A stretch of 64,000 nucleotides of DNA, from NCBI RefSeq assembly GCF_017254845.1, contig NZ_JAFKCU010000003.1:748270-812269 (forward strand). The letters are read 5' to 3'. The stretch's first letter is position 1. Every line of letters starts with the position of its first letter. Under the pieces are notes generated by a model that was not told the origin of the DNA, ran no database searches, and saw only the letters and a program-made list of their open reading frames with translations. Below, piece after piece: positions 54,439 through 63,172 of the stretch. Made by a program: the position numbers and the translations under genes. The DNA is from Algoriphagus pacificus. Lineage in GTDB: Bacteria > Bacteroidota > Bacteroidia > Cytophagales > Cyclobacteriaceae.

Positions 54439-55014
54439 ATGTCCAGTGCCCTTCTCGACCATATCCAAAAATTCATTCCTTTAGCACCGGATTCTGCGCT
54501 AAAAGTCCCAGAATATTTCGAGCGATTGGAAGTCGGAAAAAAAGAAATTCTCCTACCCGCTAATCATCTCTGTGATCGTTTGTTTTTTGTCGAAAAAGGT
54601 TGCCTTCATTCTTATTTCATAGATCAGCAGGGGGTTGAAAAATCCGTGCAATTTGCTCTGGAAAATTGGTGGATCAGTGATCACCAGGCTTTTTATAAAA
54701 AGAAGGTTACCGATACAACGATTCAGACAGTGGAAGAATCACTTGTATGGAGCATCTCACGGGAGAAATACACTGCCTTGCTGAAAGACCTTCCTGAAAT
54801 GGAGTCCTACTTCCGCCAAATGTATGAAATTGGTTATGGGGCAGTGATTACCCGGCTAAAATACCTTTTCAATTACTCCAAGGAGGAAATCTATTACAAC
54901 TTCAGTGAGCAGTTCCCTTATTTTGTACAGCGTGTACCCCAGTATATACTCGCCACTTACCTGGGGCTGACACCGGAGTATCTCAGTAAACTTCGTGCAA
55001 AAAGACGATCTTAA
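54439..55014 (+). CDS. Crp/Fnr-family regulator
   Basis: A 191-residue protein with a cyclic-nucleotide-binding-like beta-roll (about residues 30-120, KKEILLPANHLCDRLFFVEK near 34-53) and a C-terminal winged-helix region (about 140-190, QYILATYLGLTPEYLSKLRA). It lacks the Cys residues of an Fe-S Fnr. It belongs to the common Bacteroidota group of Crp-like regulators of small redox or detoxification genes. The next gene, on the same strand 69 bases on, is a carboxymuconolactone decarboxylase-type protein and may be its target. Confidence 0.85.
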   Translation: MSSALLDHIQKFIPLAPDSALKVPEYFERLEVGKKEILLPANHLCDRLFFVEKGCLHSYFIDQQGVEKSVQFALENWWISDHQAFYKKKVTDTTIQTVEESLVWSISREKYTALLKDLPEMESYFRQMYEIGYGAVITRLKYLFNYSKEEIYYNFSEQFPYFVQRVPQYILATYLGLTPEYLSKLRAKRRS

Positions 55015-55083
55015 ACCAGTTCAAGTTTTTTCGGAATTGCGGGGAATACCTTTGGTCTATGTTTCAACAAAAATGATAAAAAC

Positions 55084-55527
55084 ATGGAAACCAGACTGCA
55101 AATTGACAAGGTAGAACCAAAAGGATATCAATCACTTTTCGAAATCGAAAAGTACCTCCAGCAATCCGAACTTACTTCCACTCATAAGGAACTGATCAAG
55201 ATACGGGCTTCCCAGATCAACAAATGTGCTTTCTGTATCGACATGCACACCAAGGATGCTTTAAAACAGGGTGAAAAAATCCAGCGGATTCTTTTACTGA
55301 ATGCCTGGAGGGAAACGGATCTTTTCTCCCCAGAAGAAAAAATCCTTCTCCAGATTACCGAGGAAGTAACTCTGATCAGTGAGAAGGGACTCAGTGAAGA
55401 GTTGTATATACAAGCGGTGAAGACTTTTGGAGAAAACTACCTAGCCCAGGTGATTATGGCAATTATCGCCATCAATGCATGGAACAGGCTATCTGTCAGT
55501 ACAAACAAGCCCATTCCCTCCGAGTAG
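55084..55527 (+). CDS. Carboxymuconolactone decarboxylase / AhpD-like protein
   Basis: A 147-residue all-helical protein with the AhpD-type active site SQINKCAFCIDMHTKDAL: Cys 48 and Cys 51 followed by the conserved His. Such proteins act as alkylhydroperoxidase-type redox enzymes. It follows the Crp/Fnr gene and is probably co-regulated with it. The length fits the single-domain family. Confidence 0.9.
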   Translation: METRLQIDKVEPKGYQSLFEIEKYLQQSELTSTHKELIKIRASQINKCAFCIDMHTKDALKQGEKIQRILLLNAWRETDLFSPEEKILLQITEEVTLISEKGLSEELYIQAVKTFGENYLAQVIMAIIAINAWNRLSVSTNKPIPSE

Positions 55528-55609
55528 CAAAAATGAAATAGGCTGGATTTCCCCTTCTGGAATCCGGCCTTTTCATTTCTGTAGTTCCAAAGATTTAGGA
55601 TTAATTCAA

Positions 55610-56494
55610 TTAATCTTCCTTATGGACAGGCTCGCCCATCAGATGATTTTCAATTGCATAATTGAATTCAGCCCCAAGCAGAATAATAAAAGTGCTGATA
55701 AAAAGCCATAGCATTAGAAATACGACCGCAGATATAGATCCATAGATTTCATTTAAATTCCAGAAATGCCGGATGTAAAATGAAAATGCCGAAGAAGCCA
55801 AAAGCCACAAACAGGTTGCGAAAAATGCCCCTGGTATGACCCACTTAAACCCCGGCTGATTTCTTTTTGGTGCAAAATTATAAATCAGTCCCATACTCCC
55901 TACCAGAACAAGCCCCATCACAAGCCAGCGCAACCAACCAAAAAGACTTACCATTTGCTCATTTAAACCAATTTTTTCAATGATTACTGGGAAAGCAACA
56001 ATCAAGGAGGCACTTAAAATGATCAGGATAATTGCTCCAAACGTAAATAATAAAGTAAGTCCGTTGTTTTTGATGATTCCCCGCTTGTTTTCTGTATCAT
56101 AGGCAATATTTATTCCCCTGAACAAGGATTTTGTCCCTAGGTTCCCAATCCAAACCCCTAGCAGAATACCGAAAAAAGTACCCCAACCAAGAGACTCTCC
56201 TTTGCTTTTAATAAATTGATCCACCCGGTATTGAATGATAGCATGGGTTTGCTCAGGCATCATCGAACTGATTTTGGATATATGTTCCTCAATTTGCTGA
56301 GAATCCATCATAAAGCCATAGATGGAAATAAGCGCCATAATCGCAGGAAAAATGGCCAAAAAACCGAAAAACGCCACTCCGGCTGAAACGATAACTACAT
56401 TGTTTTCTCCAATTCGTTTTTTTACTTCTATCAAAATATGCTTCCAATCTGAAAATGATAAGGTTGAAATGAATTGAACAGGTTTGTGCATCAT
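55610..56494 (-). CDS. YihY/BrkB-family membrane protein
   Basis: A 294-residue protein with about six membrane segments and the family stretches VVIVSAGVAFFGFLAIFPAIMALISIYGF (around residues 33-60) and YGSISAVVFLMLWLFISTFIILLGAEFNYAIE (around 250-280). It is the intact copy; a truncated copy of its first 75 codons and upstream DNA lies at 57784-58119. The family's function is poorly known, though it is often called a virulence factor or RNase BN by error. Confidence 0.9.
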   Translation of the reverse strand: MMHKPVQFISTLSFSDWKHILIEVKKRIGENNVVIVSAGVAFFGFLAIFPAIMALISIYGFMMDSQQIEEHISKISSMMPEQTHAIIQYRVDQFIKSKGESLGWGTFFGILLGVWIGNLGTKSLFRGINIAYDTENKRGIIKNNGLTLLFTFGAIILIILSASLIVAFPVIIEKIGLNEQMVSLFGWLRWLVMGLVLVGSMGLIYNFAPKRNQPGFKWVIPGAFFATCLWLLASSAFSFYIRHFWNLNEIYGSISAVVFLMLWLFISTFIILLGAEFNYAIENHLMGEPVHKED

Positions 56495-56569
56495 TATAGC
56501 TTCCCTTGGATTGTCCCTTAATATACAGGATGCTTTTAATCTCTCTAACTATATCCTACTTTCTTTTTT
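56262..56569. repeat. Direct repeat, copy at the intact yihY 5' end
   Basis: About 308 bases covering the 5' part of the YihY gene and 75 bases upstream. They recur at 57812-58119 with roughly 90% visible identity. The copies lie in the same orientation and flank the zeta-toxin-like cassette. Confidence 0.75.
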
Positions 56570-56997
56570 GAGGTAGAAAAAAAGTACTATTTCATTCATT
56601 GAAAAGCCGGGAATGTTCCCAGTCAGATTATAGTCTTAATTTCCATGGTTTCCTGTATTTGCAATCCCTAACCCTTACCTCAAGAATTTCTAATTCCGAT
56701 AATCTAATACTTTAAAACAGCTTTGGGATATCATGAAATTCTTCTTTGCCGGCTATTTGAAATGTAGGCATCTTCCCGCAATGCTATTCATTTTTAATAG
56801 ATGAATTTGGTGAGAGGAAATTAATTGCTGATCTATTAACTGCTAATAGATTTGCCACTCTTAAGTTTATTGGTTTGTAAAGACACAAACCACGGCAGAA
56901 TGCCCGTCTCGCTGAAGTCTAAATCTCCTAGACTCCTCGTTGTATTCGCCCTAATTTATATGATGTAAATGAAAGCTCAGAAAACCAAAAATGCCAT
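56570..56997. other. Intergenic region downstream of the zeta-like gene
   Basis: About 430 bases between the first direct repeat and the end of the zeta-like gene. It is AT-rich, with no gene, terminator or inverted repeat that I can support. Confidence 0.3.
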
Positions 56998-57603
56998 TTA
57001 ATTGAATGCCTTCCTATATAGCCTCGGAGTGAGATTTTCCAAAAAAACAGGGATTTTGGATTTTTTAACCAACTGTCCATTTTGAAATGTCAAACAATAA
57101 TCCGGAGCCTTTCCATAACTAGAGCTATTGAATAGATGAAGCGTATCAAAAAAACCAAAATATTCATCCAGGTTACTATACCCATCAAAAAAACGTCTCC
57201 TAATTTCAACCTCTGGTACAAAGTGCCCTCCATTTTCAACTCTGATTGCAACTCTTTTTTGGGCTTCTTCAATTGAATCCAAACAAAAATAAATCATGTT
57301 GATCTTATATCCCTTTGCCTTGAAAATAAAAGGCCAGTACAAAGGGTCAGAATTAAAGTTGGTCTCGTAAGCAAACGACTTCCCGGACTCAATAGCTAGA
57401 CCGATTTGCACCTCAAGCTTTTGAAAAGTCATATTATGTGCCATCTGATCTTGGAAATCAGTAGGGATTATCGAAGAATAGATCTCAAGAAAATGCTTAT
57501 CATAATCAAAGACAGGGATTCCTTCTGGAGCCAAAAGACTTGAATAAGAAGATTTACCCGCTCCATTACATCCCGCTATAACCAAGAGCTGGGGGGATTC
57601 CAT
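56998..57603 (-). CDS. Zeta-toxin-like P-loop kinase
   Basis: A 201-residue protein with Walker A GCNGAGKSSYS (about residues 12-22), a conserved Asp in VFDYDKHF, and FAYETNFNSDP around residue 75 in the position of the zeta-toxin core. Zeta toxins phosphorylate UDP-N-acetylglucosamine; related proteins are also found outside toxin systems. A 53-aa gene overlaps its start by one base (TAATG), a typical toxin-antitoxin-like coupling. The cassette is flanked by duplicated yihY sequence. Toxicity is not shown by the sequence. Confidence 0.75.
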   Translation of the reverse strand: MESPQLLVIAGCNGAGKSSYSSLLAPEGIPVFDYDKHFLEIYSSIIPTDFQDQMAHNMTFQKLEVQIGLAIESGKSFAYETNFNSDPLYWPFIFKAKGYKINMIYFCLDSIEEAQKRVAIRVENGGHFVPEVEIRRRFFDGYSNLDEYFGFFDTLHLFNSSSYGKAPDYCLTFQNGQLVKKSKIPVFLENLTPRLYRKAFN

Positions 57604-57764
57604 TAGTTAAACTGTGGAGACACTTTAGGATTCTTAGTCAGTGTACCCATGGCAGCCTTCTGTTCATATATGCGGATCTCTTTTTTAATGCGCGGCATCT
57701 GACTTTTCATTTTTTTTGTCAAATCTTCTATTTGCGCAGTAAGCTTGTCTTGTCTCTTACCCAT
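57603..57764 (-). CDS. Small 53-aa helical protein, candidate partner of zeta-like gene
   Basis: An ATG at 57762-57764 opens a frame starting MGKRQDKLTAQIEDLTKKMK, a likely coiled-coil, and ending SPQFN. The stop TAA shares one base with the ATG of the zeta-like gene. Size and placement suit an antitoxin or accessory protein, but it is much shorter than the classical epsilon antitoxin (about 90 residues). No family is recognised. Confidence 0.55.
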   Translation of the reverse strand: MGKRQDKLTAQIEDLTKKMKSQMPRIKKEIRIYEQKAAMGTLTKNPKVSPQFN

Positions 57765-57783
57765 AACCCAAAGATACAAATTT

Positions 57784-58044
57784 TTAAATTTCTCGAAATC
57801 TAATTGAAATTATCGAACTGATTTCAGATACCTGTTCCTCAATTTGCTGAAGGTCCATCACAAACCAATAGACGGAAATATGAGCCATAATCGCAGGAAA
57901 AATGGCCAAAAAACCGAAAAACGCCACTCCGGCTGAAACGATAACTACATTGTTTTCTCCAATTCGTTTTTTTACTTCTGCCAAAATATTCTTCCAATCT
58001 GAAAAAGATAAGGTAGAAATTAATTGAACAGGTTTGTGCATCAT
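57784..58044 (-). pseudogene. Truncated duplicate of the yihY 5' end
   Basis: The first 75 or so codons (MMHKPVQLISTLSFSDWKNI) match the intact YihY at 55610-56494 with few changes. Then the frame diverges and stops (SIRFREI). The membrane segments beyond the first are missing. It keeps the upstream sequence, including the likely promoter, so it may be transcribed into the zeta cassette. Confidence 0.8.
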
Positions 58045-58119
58045 TATAGCTTCCCTTGGATTGTCCCTATAATATACAGGATGCTTTTAAACTCTCTAAC
58101 TAAATCCTACTTTCTTTTT
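57812..58119. repeat. Direct repeat, truncated yihY copy
   Basis: The second copy of the 308-base direct repeat, from ATCGAACTGATTT to about TTCTTTTT. Together with the copy at 56262-56569 it brackets the zeta-like cassette. Confidence 0.75.
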
Positions 58120-58844
58120 AGTCAAGGAAAAACGTATTCCTCGAAATGGAGCTATTTTAAAAAATGACTTCCCTTAAACCAGGAACTGAATTTTGTATCC
58201 ACCTTCACAACCTTTTTAAAATACATTGGACAGAAACTTTATATCCTTAGAATTTTTATTTTCTCAATTTTAAAACATGAGATAGATTAATTCAAAAGGA
58301 AATGATTTGGTAGCTGATAATTTTATCATGATTTCGGAGTTAATCTCTTGAAGAATTAAACCACCGGAAAGGCACAAAGCTCAAAAAAAAATTTTTTTAA
58401 CTATTAAACTATAAGTTTCAGCAATCAAACTACTGTCTTCAATAAAAAACCATTGCCTTTCAACACAAAATACCAGTACAATAATTGACATCTATTTCAA
58501 CAAATTTCCCTGAATTCAGGGATTACCTTTTTTTATTGTTCTCATTTAATTATAAAAAGTTTTTGAAAGGACGGACATCGAAAACGCAGTATTCATTTTC
58601 CATCCAATCAAAGTTGTGCTTTTTTTATGGAAGTTGAAGGAAAAAGATCATCAATGGAGTCTCACTGGTCTTTAGTACAAAAAAGATTTTTCAGTCCAAA
58701 AATGGAAATTTTTTCCAATTTGAAGTGCAATAGATCTTTCCAATATTAAACCTCATAGGGATGGTTTTAATTTCGTCAATGACTTTAAGAATAATTTTAT
58801 CAGCGCATTAGACTGGTAAACTGCTGCGGTATGTGGGGGAATGA
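58120..58844. other. Long AT-rich intergenic region
   Basis: About 725 bases without a gene that I can support. It has poly-A/T runs (for instance near 58385-58400) and no strong hairpin or repeat. It precedes a gene remnant. Confidence 0.35.
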
Positions 58845-59210
58845 GTTAAACTGCATTGGATTAATATTTTTCAAGGAGAGCTATACCTACAGATCTTTTT
58901 AGGCCTTCTTGAATATGCAGATAGAGAATTTAAAGACTTCCAAAATGTAAATCAAAGTAAACGTTGGATCAATAATTATGATCATACCGTTTCTCTGATT
59001 TTAAAAAAGCCGCATCCTGTAAGTAAAATCAAATGTATCACACTTTCCACCACATTTGGGGGAGGATTTGGGGGAGACAATTGGAACCTTCAACAGATCA
59101 CAGCAAGGGCAAAGGGTTTGGGAGTCAATAAATTACTCTTTAAAAAAGAAGGAAATCCTTTTTTTCGGTTCACTGGAGATAAAAAAAGTATCCAAATCCC
59201 AATAGGATAA
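58845..59210 (+). pseudogene. Gene remnant with GGDNW...RFTGD pattern
   Basis: An open frame of 121 codons with no ATG near its beginning. It opens VKLHWINIFQGELYLQIFLG and ends with FGGGFGGDNWNLQQI, then FFRFTGDKKSIQI before the stop. The final part resembles the C-terminal GGDNW...RFTG region seen in some Bacteroidota exported proteins. A 5' portion is missing, so it is best called a fragment; a short functional gene from an alternative start cannot be excluded. Confidence 0.5.
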
Positions 59211-59294
59211 AACTGAAGAGGATTTTGAAATCATAAAACATTGGGACCCAAGAAGATTGGAAACAAATTCAATTTCCGGGTCCCTTTTTAATCA

Positions 59295-60131
59295 TTAATG
59301 GACGAGTTCTAAACCAATTTTAAGCCTTCTAACGGCACCAATTGCTGCAACTTTTTCTCCTGCTTCCACTTTTCGTATAAGCCTATCTTTCCAGAACATG
59401 GGGATGGTAAACTTTTCCACTCCTTGCATGATCCCCTCCCAATATCCAGGCAAAAGTGCTGTACCTCCTCCGATTGCTATTACTTCAGGATTCAGAAAAT
59501 TTACCAGACTTGCCAATCCCATTCCCAAATAATAGCCTCCTTCGTGGATTTGTTTTAGAACTTCTTTATTTCCCTCCATTGCCTGGATGAACATCTCAAG
59601 GGAAGTTAATCCCATTTTTTCAGCTAGAAAATGTCCTCCTGACAATTCATCCAACCTCTTTACTCCCGAATCAACTGGAAAAGGAAAATAGCCAAATTCA
59701 CCAGCCCAGCCGTTGATTCCATTAATTTCTTTTCCATTTGAAATAAAGGCAGCTCCAATAGCTGTTCCCACCATGACTATTCCTCCTGAGAAGTCTGCAG
59801 ATAAATTGGAAAACTCTCCGAAAAGAGCCGCTTTTATATCATTAAATACTCCTATTTCAGCAGAAATCCCCTTCCACTCTTCTTTTGGAGACCAACCTGT
59901 AAAATGGGGTAACACATCACAAAGAACCACTTGGTTATTTTCGACCAACCCAGGTGCAGCAATTCCAATCAATTCAGGATTTATTTGATGGTATTGAATA
60001 AACTCCAAAAAAAGATTCTTCAGCATTTCAGGGGTAAAGTCCCTTCCAGTTTTAGCCCTTAACTGGGTTTTTCCTGCTATAAACAATACTTTGGTACCTC
60101 CTAAATCAATTCCAATTTCAGTTACATTCAT
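59295..60131 (-). CDS. ROK-family sugar kinase
   Basis: A 278-residue ROK protein with the ATP-binding motif EIGIDLGGTKVLFIAG (about residues 5-20). The second phosphate motif is VMVGTAIGAAFISNGKEI (about 120-137), and a GEFGYFPFP stretch stands where the family's substrate and zinc region lies. The metal motif CxCGxxGC is absent, so it may be a shorter or unusual sugar kinase or regulator without an HTH domain. It stands alone. The substrate is unknown. Confidence 0.85.
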   Translation of the reverse strand: MNVTEIGIDLGGTKVLFIAGKTQLRAKTGRDFTPEMLKNLFLEFIQYHQINPELIGIAAPGLVENNQVVLCDVLPHFTGWSPKEEWKGISAEIGVFNDIKAALFGEFSNLSADFSGGIVMVGTAIGAAFISNGKEINGINGWAGEFGYFPFPVDSGVKRLDELSGGHFLAEKMGLTSLEMFIQAMEGNKEVLKQIHEGGYYLGMGLASLVNFLNPEVIAIGGGTALLPGYWEGIMQGVEKFTIPMFWKDRLIRKVEAGEKVAAIGAVRRLKIGLELVH

Positions 60132-60519
60132 TAATTTCTTTTCATTAATAATTAATTTAACATCATAAATTACTAACAGATTTTACCAAGAAAAGATATC
60201 AAAACTGTTGCAATATTTTTTGACTTTATTGTTCTTAATAGAAAGATACCCTGATTCTTTTTTAAAGATGACCTTTCAAAACCATTTCAGGTAATTTTAA
60301 GCAAAAGATATTCTACTACCTTAGTTACCGTAAATGCTTTCTGCAAAAGTAAAAATAGAATTCTCAATAAAAGGAATTACGAGATAAGACGTATTCTTTT
60401 TTAAAATTCATTCAACTTAAACGTATGCTTTTGGGTATAGTCAAAAGTCATTAAGATTCGATAGCTCCTACTCGCCATTCTCATATCCATTGGGAAAATC
60501 TTAGAAAGAAAAAATATCC
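60132..60519. other. Intergenic region between ROK kinase and alkB
   Basis: About 390 AT-rich bases, upstream of the ROK gene and downstream of the alkB gene. It must hold the ROK promoter; no clear gene or hairpin is seen. Confidence 0.35.
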
Positions 60520-61125
60520 CTATTGATCAATTGTTCTGAAAGTTAAATTGACCCTTGATTCAGTTACTTTTTTTGTAGGAGGCAACCTGTGTAACCAATG
60601 GCTTTGTGTGGATCCTTTCATTACCATTAAACTCCCGTGTGGCAAGAAAATTTCTACTTTCTCATTGGATGTTTTGTGTTTGAATGAAAATTTTCTTTCC
60701 GCACCAAAACTCAATGAACCAATAGCTCCACCTTTTTTCAAATCAGTTTCCCCATCGCTGTGCCAGGCCATTCCTTCACTTCCATCATGATAGAGATTGA
60801 GCAGACATGAATTGAAAGTCTCAGAGGAAAAATTTTCTACGAGCTGTTTTAATTCCAAGAGTTCGGTTGTCCAAGGCAAAGCAAATTTCGAGTGGTTTGA
60901 ATAAGAATATTCGAAAGGTTTGTCAGCATGCCAAGCTACCTTGCGTTTGGTGATAATTTCTTTACCGAAAATTATGGCTTTGTCATTCTTCCATGCGATC
61001 GTCTCCAATAATTTTTGGAGATAATAATCTGCTCGGGCCTGTTCCAAAATTGGCCCATAATAATTGACTATCCCGTCATAAGGCAGGAGATTTTTACTAT
61101 CCAAACTCTGATTAAATAAATCCAT
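60520..61125 (-). CDS. alkB: AlkB-like 2OG-Fe(II) DNA repair dioxygenase
   Basis: The chosen start (MDLFNQSLDSKNLL) overlaps the preceding gene by 14 bases; the longer frame adds 23 residues. The 201-residue product has the iron triad HxD in MAWHSDGETD (about residue 112) with the second His in WLHRLP, and the family end RVNLTFRTI. AlkB oxidises methylated bases such as 1-methyladenine and 3-methylcytosine. It is the last gene of a putative Ada-type operon. Confidence 0.9.
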   Translation of the reverse strand: MDLFNQSLDSKNLLPYDGIVNYYGPILEQARADYYLQKLLETIAWKNDKAIIFGKEIITKRKVAWHADKPFEYSYSNHSKFALPWTTELLELKQLVENFSSETFNSCLLNLYHDGSEGMAWHSDGETDLKKGGAIGSLSFGAERKFSFKHKTSNEKVEIFLPHGSLMVMKGSTQSHWLHRLPPTKKVTESRVNLTFRTIDQ

Positions 61126-61357
61126 CCTTCCAATTAGTATATTCCTTATACATACAATGTCCACATGGTCTATAACCATTTTCAAGAGCTTCATTTTCAG
61201 AAGAAAAGAAAACCCTGTTTTCCCTTTTCATCCGTTTTCCTGATTTACAGGTTAGGAGTCCATAGATACCAAGTTTCTTATTACCTCCAAACAAGATTTT
61301 TTGAGCTTTGATTTTTTTCCATAAATCGGTATTCGATAATTCAGTATGCAATATCAT
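61112..61357 (-). CDS. Detached Ada-type zinc-binding domain
   Basis: An 81-residue protein with the pattern of the N-terminal domain of Ada: GLLTCKSGKRMKRENRVFFS, then ALENGYRPCGHCMY. Ada uses four Cys for zinc; here one of them is replaced (CKSG where CxxC is expected), leaving three in place. Methyl-phosphotriester repair may be lost or altered. It is coded between the two oxygenase genes and near the Ada C-terminal protein, so the domains of Ada are split over separate genes. Confidence 0.75.
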   Translation of the reverse strand: MILHTELSNTDLWKKIKAQKILFGGNKKLGIYGLLTCKSGKRMKRENRVFFSSENEALENGYRPCGHCMYKEYTNWKDGFI

Positions 61358-61359
61358 AG

Positions 61360-62073
61360 TTAATTCAAAGCATCGTGAAATATGATCCCCAGTGTATGTC
61401 TCATTCCAGATTTCACCTCACTTACCCCATGTTTCATTTTTACCCGGTAATATCCTTTAGCACCTTTTTCAGGTTTGAAATTGGTCGTAAAAATCAACAT
61501 CTCTCCTTTTTTGGGCTTTAAGACAATTGCTTTGGATTGTGCCCTGGGAACTTGTTGGGTCAAAACAAATTCACCACCAGTATAATCAATGTCGGGCTCG
61601 TCAAGGAACAGGACAACCTGAATGGGAAAGTAAATATCCCCATAAAGATCCTGATGCAAGGTGTTAAATCCACCTTTGGAGTATTTCAAAATCAGAACAG
61701 TTGCTTTTTGTTGTCCCTGACTATGACAAACTTCCAGAAATTCTCTGTGCGTTACAGGGAATTCCGTGTCCATCTTCAGAACCTTAAACCAGGAATTGGC
61801 AATAGGGGCTATTTTCGGGTAAATATGAGTCCGAAGAGTTTGTATGATATCCGGCAAGGGATAATTAAAATATTTATATTCTCCCAAACCAAAGCGATGC
61901 CGTGCCATGACCACAGTTTTACGGTATAGTTTTGATTGATAATAATCTGTTTTCAGCTGATCACATTGTTCCTCGGAGAGCAGTTTTGGAGTGATGGCAT
62001 ACCCTTTCTGATGAATGGACTCAGTGATATCATGCCATTCCAAACATTCTATATTCTCAATAATGGTCTTCAT
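61360..62073 (-). CDS. 2OG-Fe(II) oxygenase linked with DNA alkylation repair
   Basis: A 237-residue protein with an HxD motif in NTLHQDLYGDIYFP (about residue 137) and a distal His in KMKHGVSEV, followed by GMRHTLGIIFHDA. The family, often placed as oxygenase acting on damaged DNA (Pfam Oxygenase-NA), is commonly found beside ada and alkB. The stop lies 2 bases before the next gene. The exact substrate is not certain. Confidence 0.82.
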   Translation of the reverse strand: MKTIIENIECLEWHDITESIHQKGYAITPKLLSEEQCDQLKTDYYQSKLYRKTVVMARHRFGLGEYKYFNYPLPDIIQTLRTHIYPKIAPIANSWFKVLKMDTEFPVTHREFLEVCHSQGQQKATVLILKYSKGGFNTLHQDLYGDIYFPIQVVLFLDEPDIDYTGGEFVLTQQVPRAQSKAIVLKPKKGEMLIFTTNFKPEKGAKGYYRVKMKHGVSEVKSGMRHTLGIIFHDALN

Positions 62074-62083
62074 CTGTCAGGAA

Positions 62084-62932
62084 TTAAAGCAAAGAATTGG
62101 TTTTCGCACTTTCCCAACCGATGATGGCAGTTTTCCGGGTGTTTCCCCACTTGTAACCTCCAATTTGACCAGAGGATTGAATAACCCGGTGGCAAGGGAT
62201 CAGAAAAGCAACAGGGTTATTTCCAATGGCAGTTCCAACAGCTCTGTAAGCATTGGGATTACCTATTTTCTCAGCCAACATTCCATACGTTGACAGTTTG
62301 CCAATAGGAATTTTGAGCAGACTTTCCCATACCTTCAATTGAAAATCCGTTCCTTTTAGGTGAAGTTTTATTTCACTGAGTTTACTCCAATCGTTTTGAA
62401 AAATGAACAGCGCATTTTGTTGAACCAAATCCAATTTGCGATGAAAGGAAGCATTGGGGAATTTTGCAATTAGATTTTGGATTGCAGTTTCTTCATGGTC
62501 TTCAAATGACATCGAACAAATGCCCTTCTGGGTTGAAGCAACCAAGATATTTCCAAAAGGGCTTTCCGCAAAACTGTAATTAATCTCCAAATTTCTTCCT
62601 CCGTTTTTATACTCTGCCGGTGTCATTCCCTCAATGTTGACAAATAGGTCATGTAAACGGCTAGTACTGGAAAGACCAGTTTCAAAGGCAGTGTCAAACA
62701 AGGAAGCCTTTTCTTCTTTCAGAATTTTTTTGGCATGTTCCACACTGATAAACTGAAGAAACTTTTTCGGGCTAGTTCCGGCCCACTCAGTAAATAATTT
62801 TTGAAAATGAGCCGGGCTGACATGGACTTTTTCGGCAACCTCATCCAGGTTAGGCTGGGATTTGAAGTTGGATTGAATGTATTCAATCGCTTCGGCAATC
62901 CTGTTGTAATTGATTTGATTTTGTGATTCCAT
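62084..62932 (-). CDS. AraC-HTH plus methylated-DNA methyltransferase (Ada C-terminal part)
   Basis: A 282-residue two-domain protein: an AraC-type HTH (about residues 5-105, NLDEVAEKVHVSPAHFQKLF) and the O6-methylguanine-DNA methyltransferase domain (about 115-275). The latter has active site IPCHRV (about 243-248) and the FLIPCHRVIQSSGQIGGYKW context. It corresponds to Ada without its N-terminal zinc domain, which is coded separately at 61112. It is the first gene of the repair operon and could regulate it. Confidence 0.92.
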   Translation of the reverse strand: MESQNQINYNRIAEAIEYIQSNFKSQPNLDEVAEKVHVSPAHFQKLFTEWAGTSPKKFLQFISVEHAKKILKEEKASLFDTAFETGLSSTSRLHDLFVNIEGMTPAEYKNGGRNLEINYSFAESPFGNILVASTQKGICSMSFEDHEETAIQNLIAKFPNASFHRKLDLVQQNALFIFQNDWSKLSEIKLHLKGTDFQLKVWESLLKIPIGKLSTYGMLAEKIGNPNAYRAVGTAIGNNPVAFLIPCHRVIQSSGQIGGYKWGNTRKTAIIGWESAKTNSLL

Positions 62933-63172
62933 TTCTTTGAATTTTCCTGGTCAAAGATCAGAATGAATTTGGCTCTGAAAAATCCGAAACTTGCGATGAT
63001 TTATTAGTGGAATGGATATCAAAATAGGGCAATTTGACCTGCAGCTCTGGATTTATTTAATCCATGTTTAGTAATCAAATATTACCCTTAAAAAGAATAA
63101 CTCTTCTTAATTTTCCTACTCTTATTATTATCAATCAAATGTCCTTTTAATTCAGGTCAGGGTATTTTTCTC

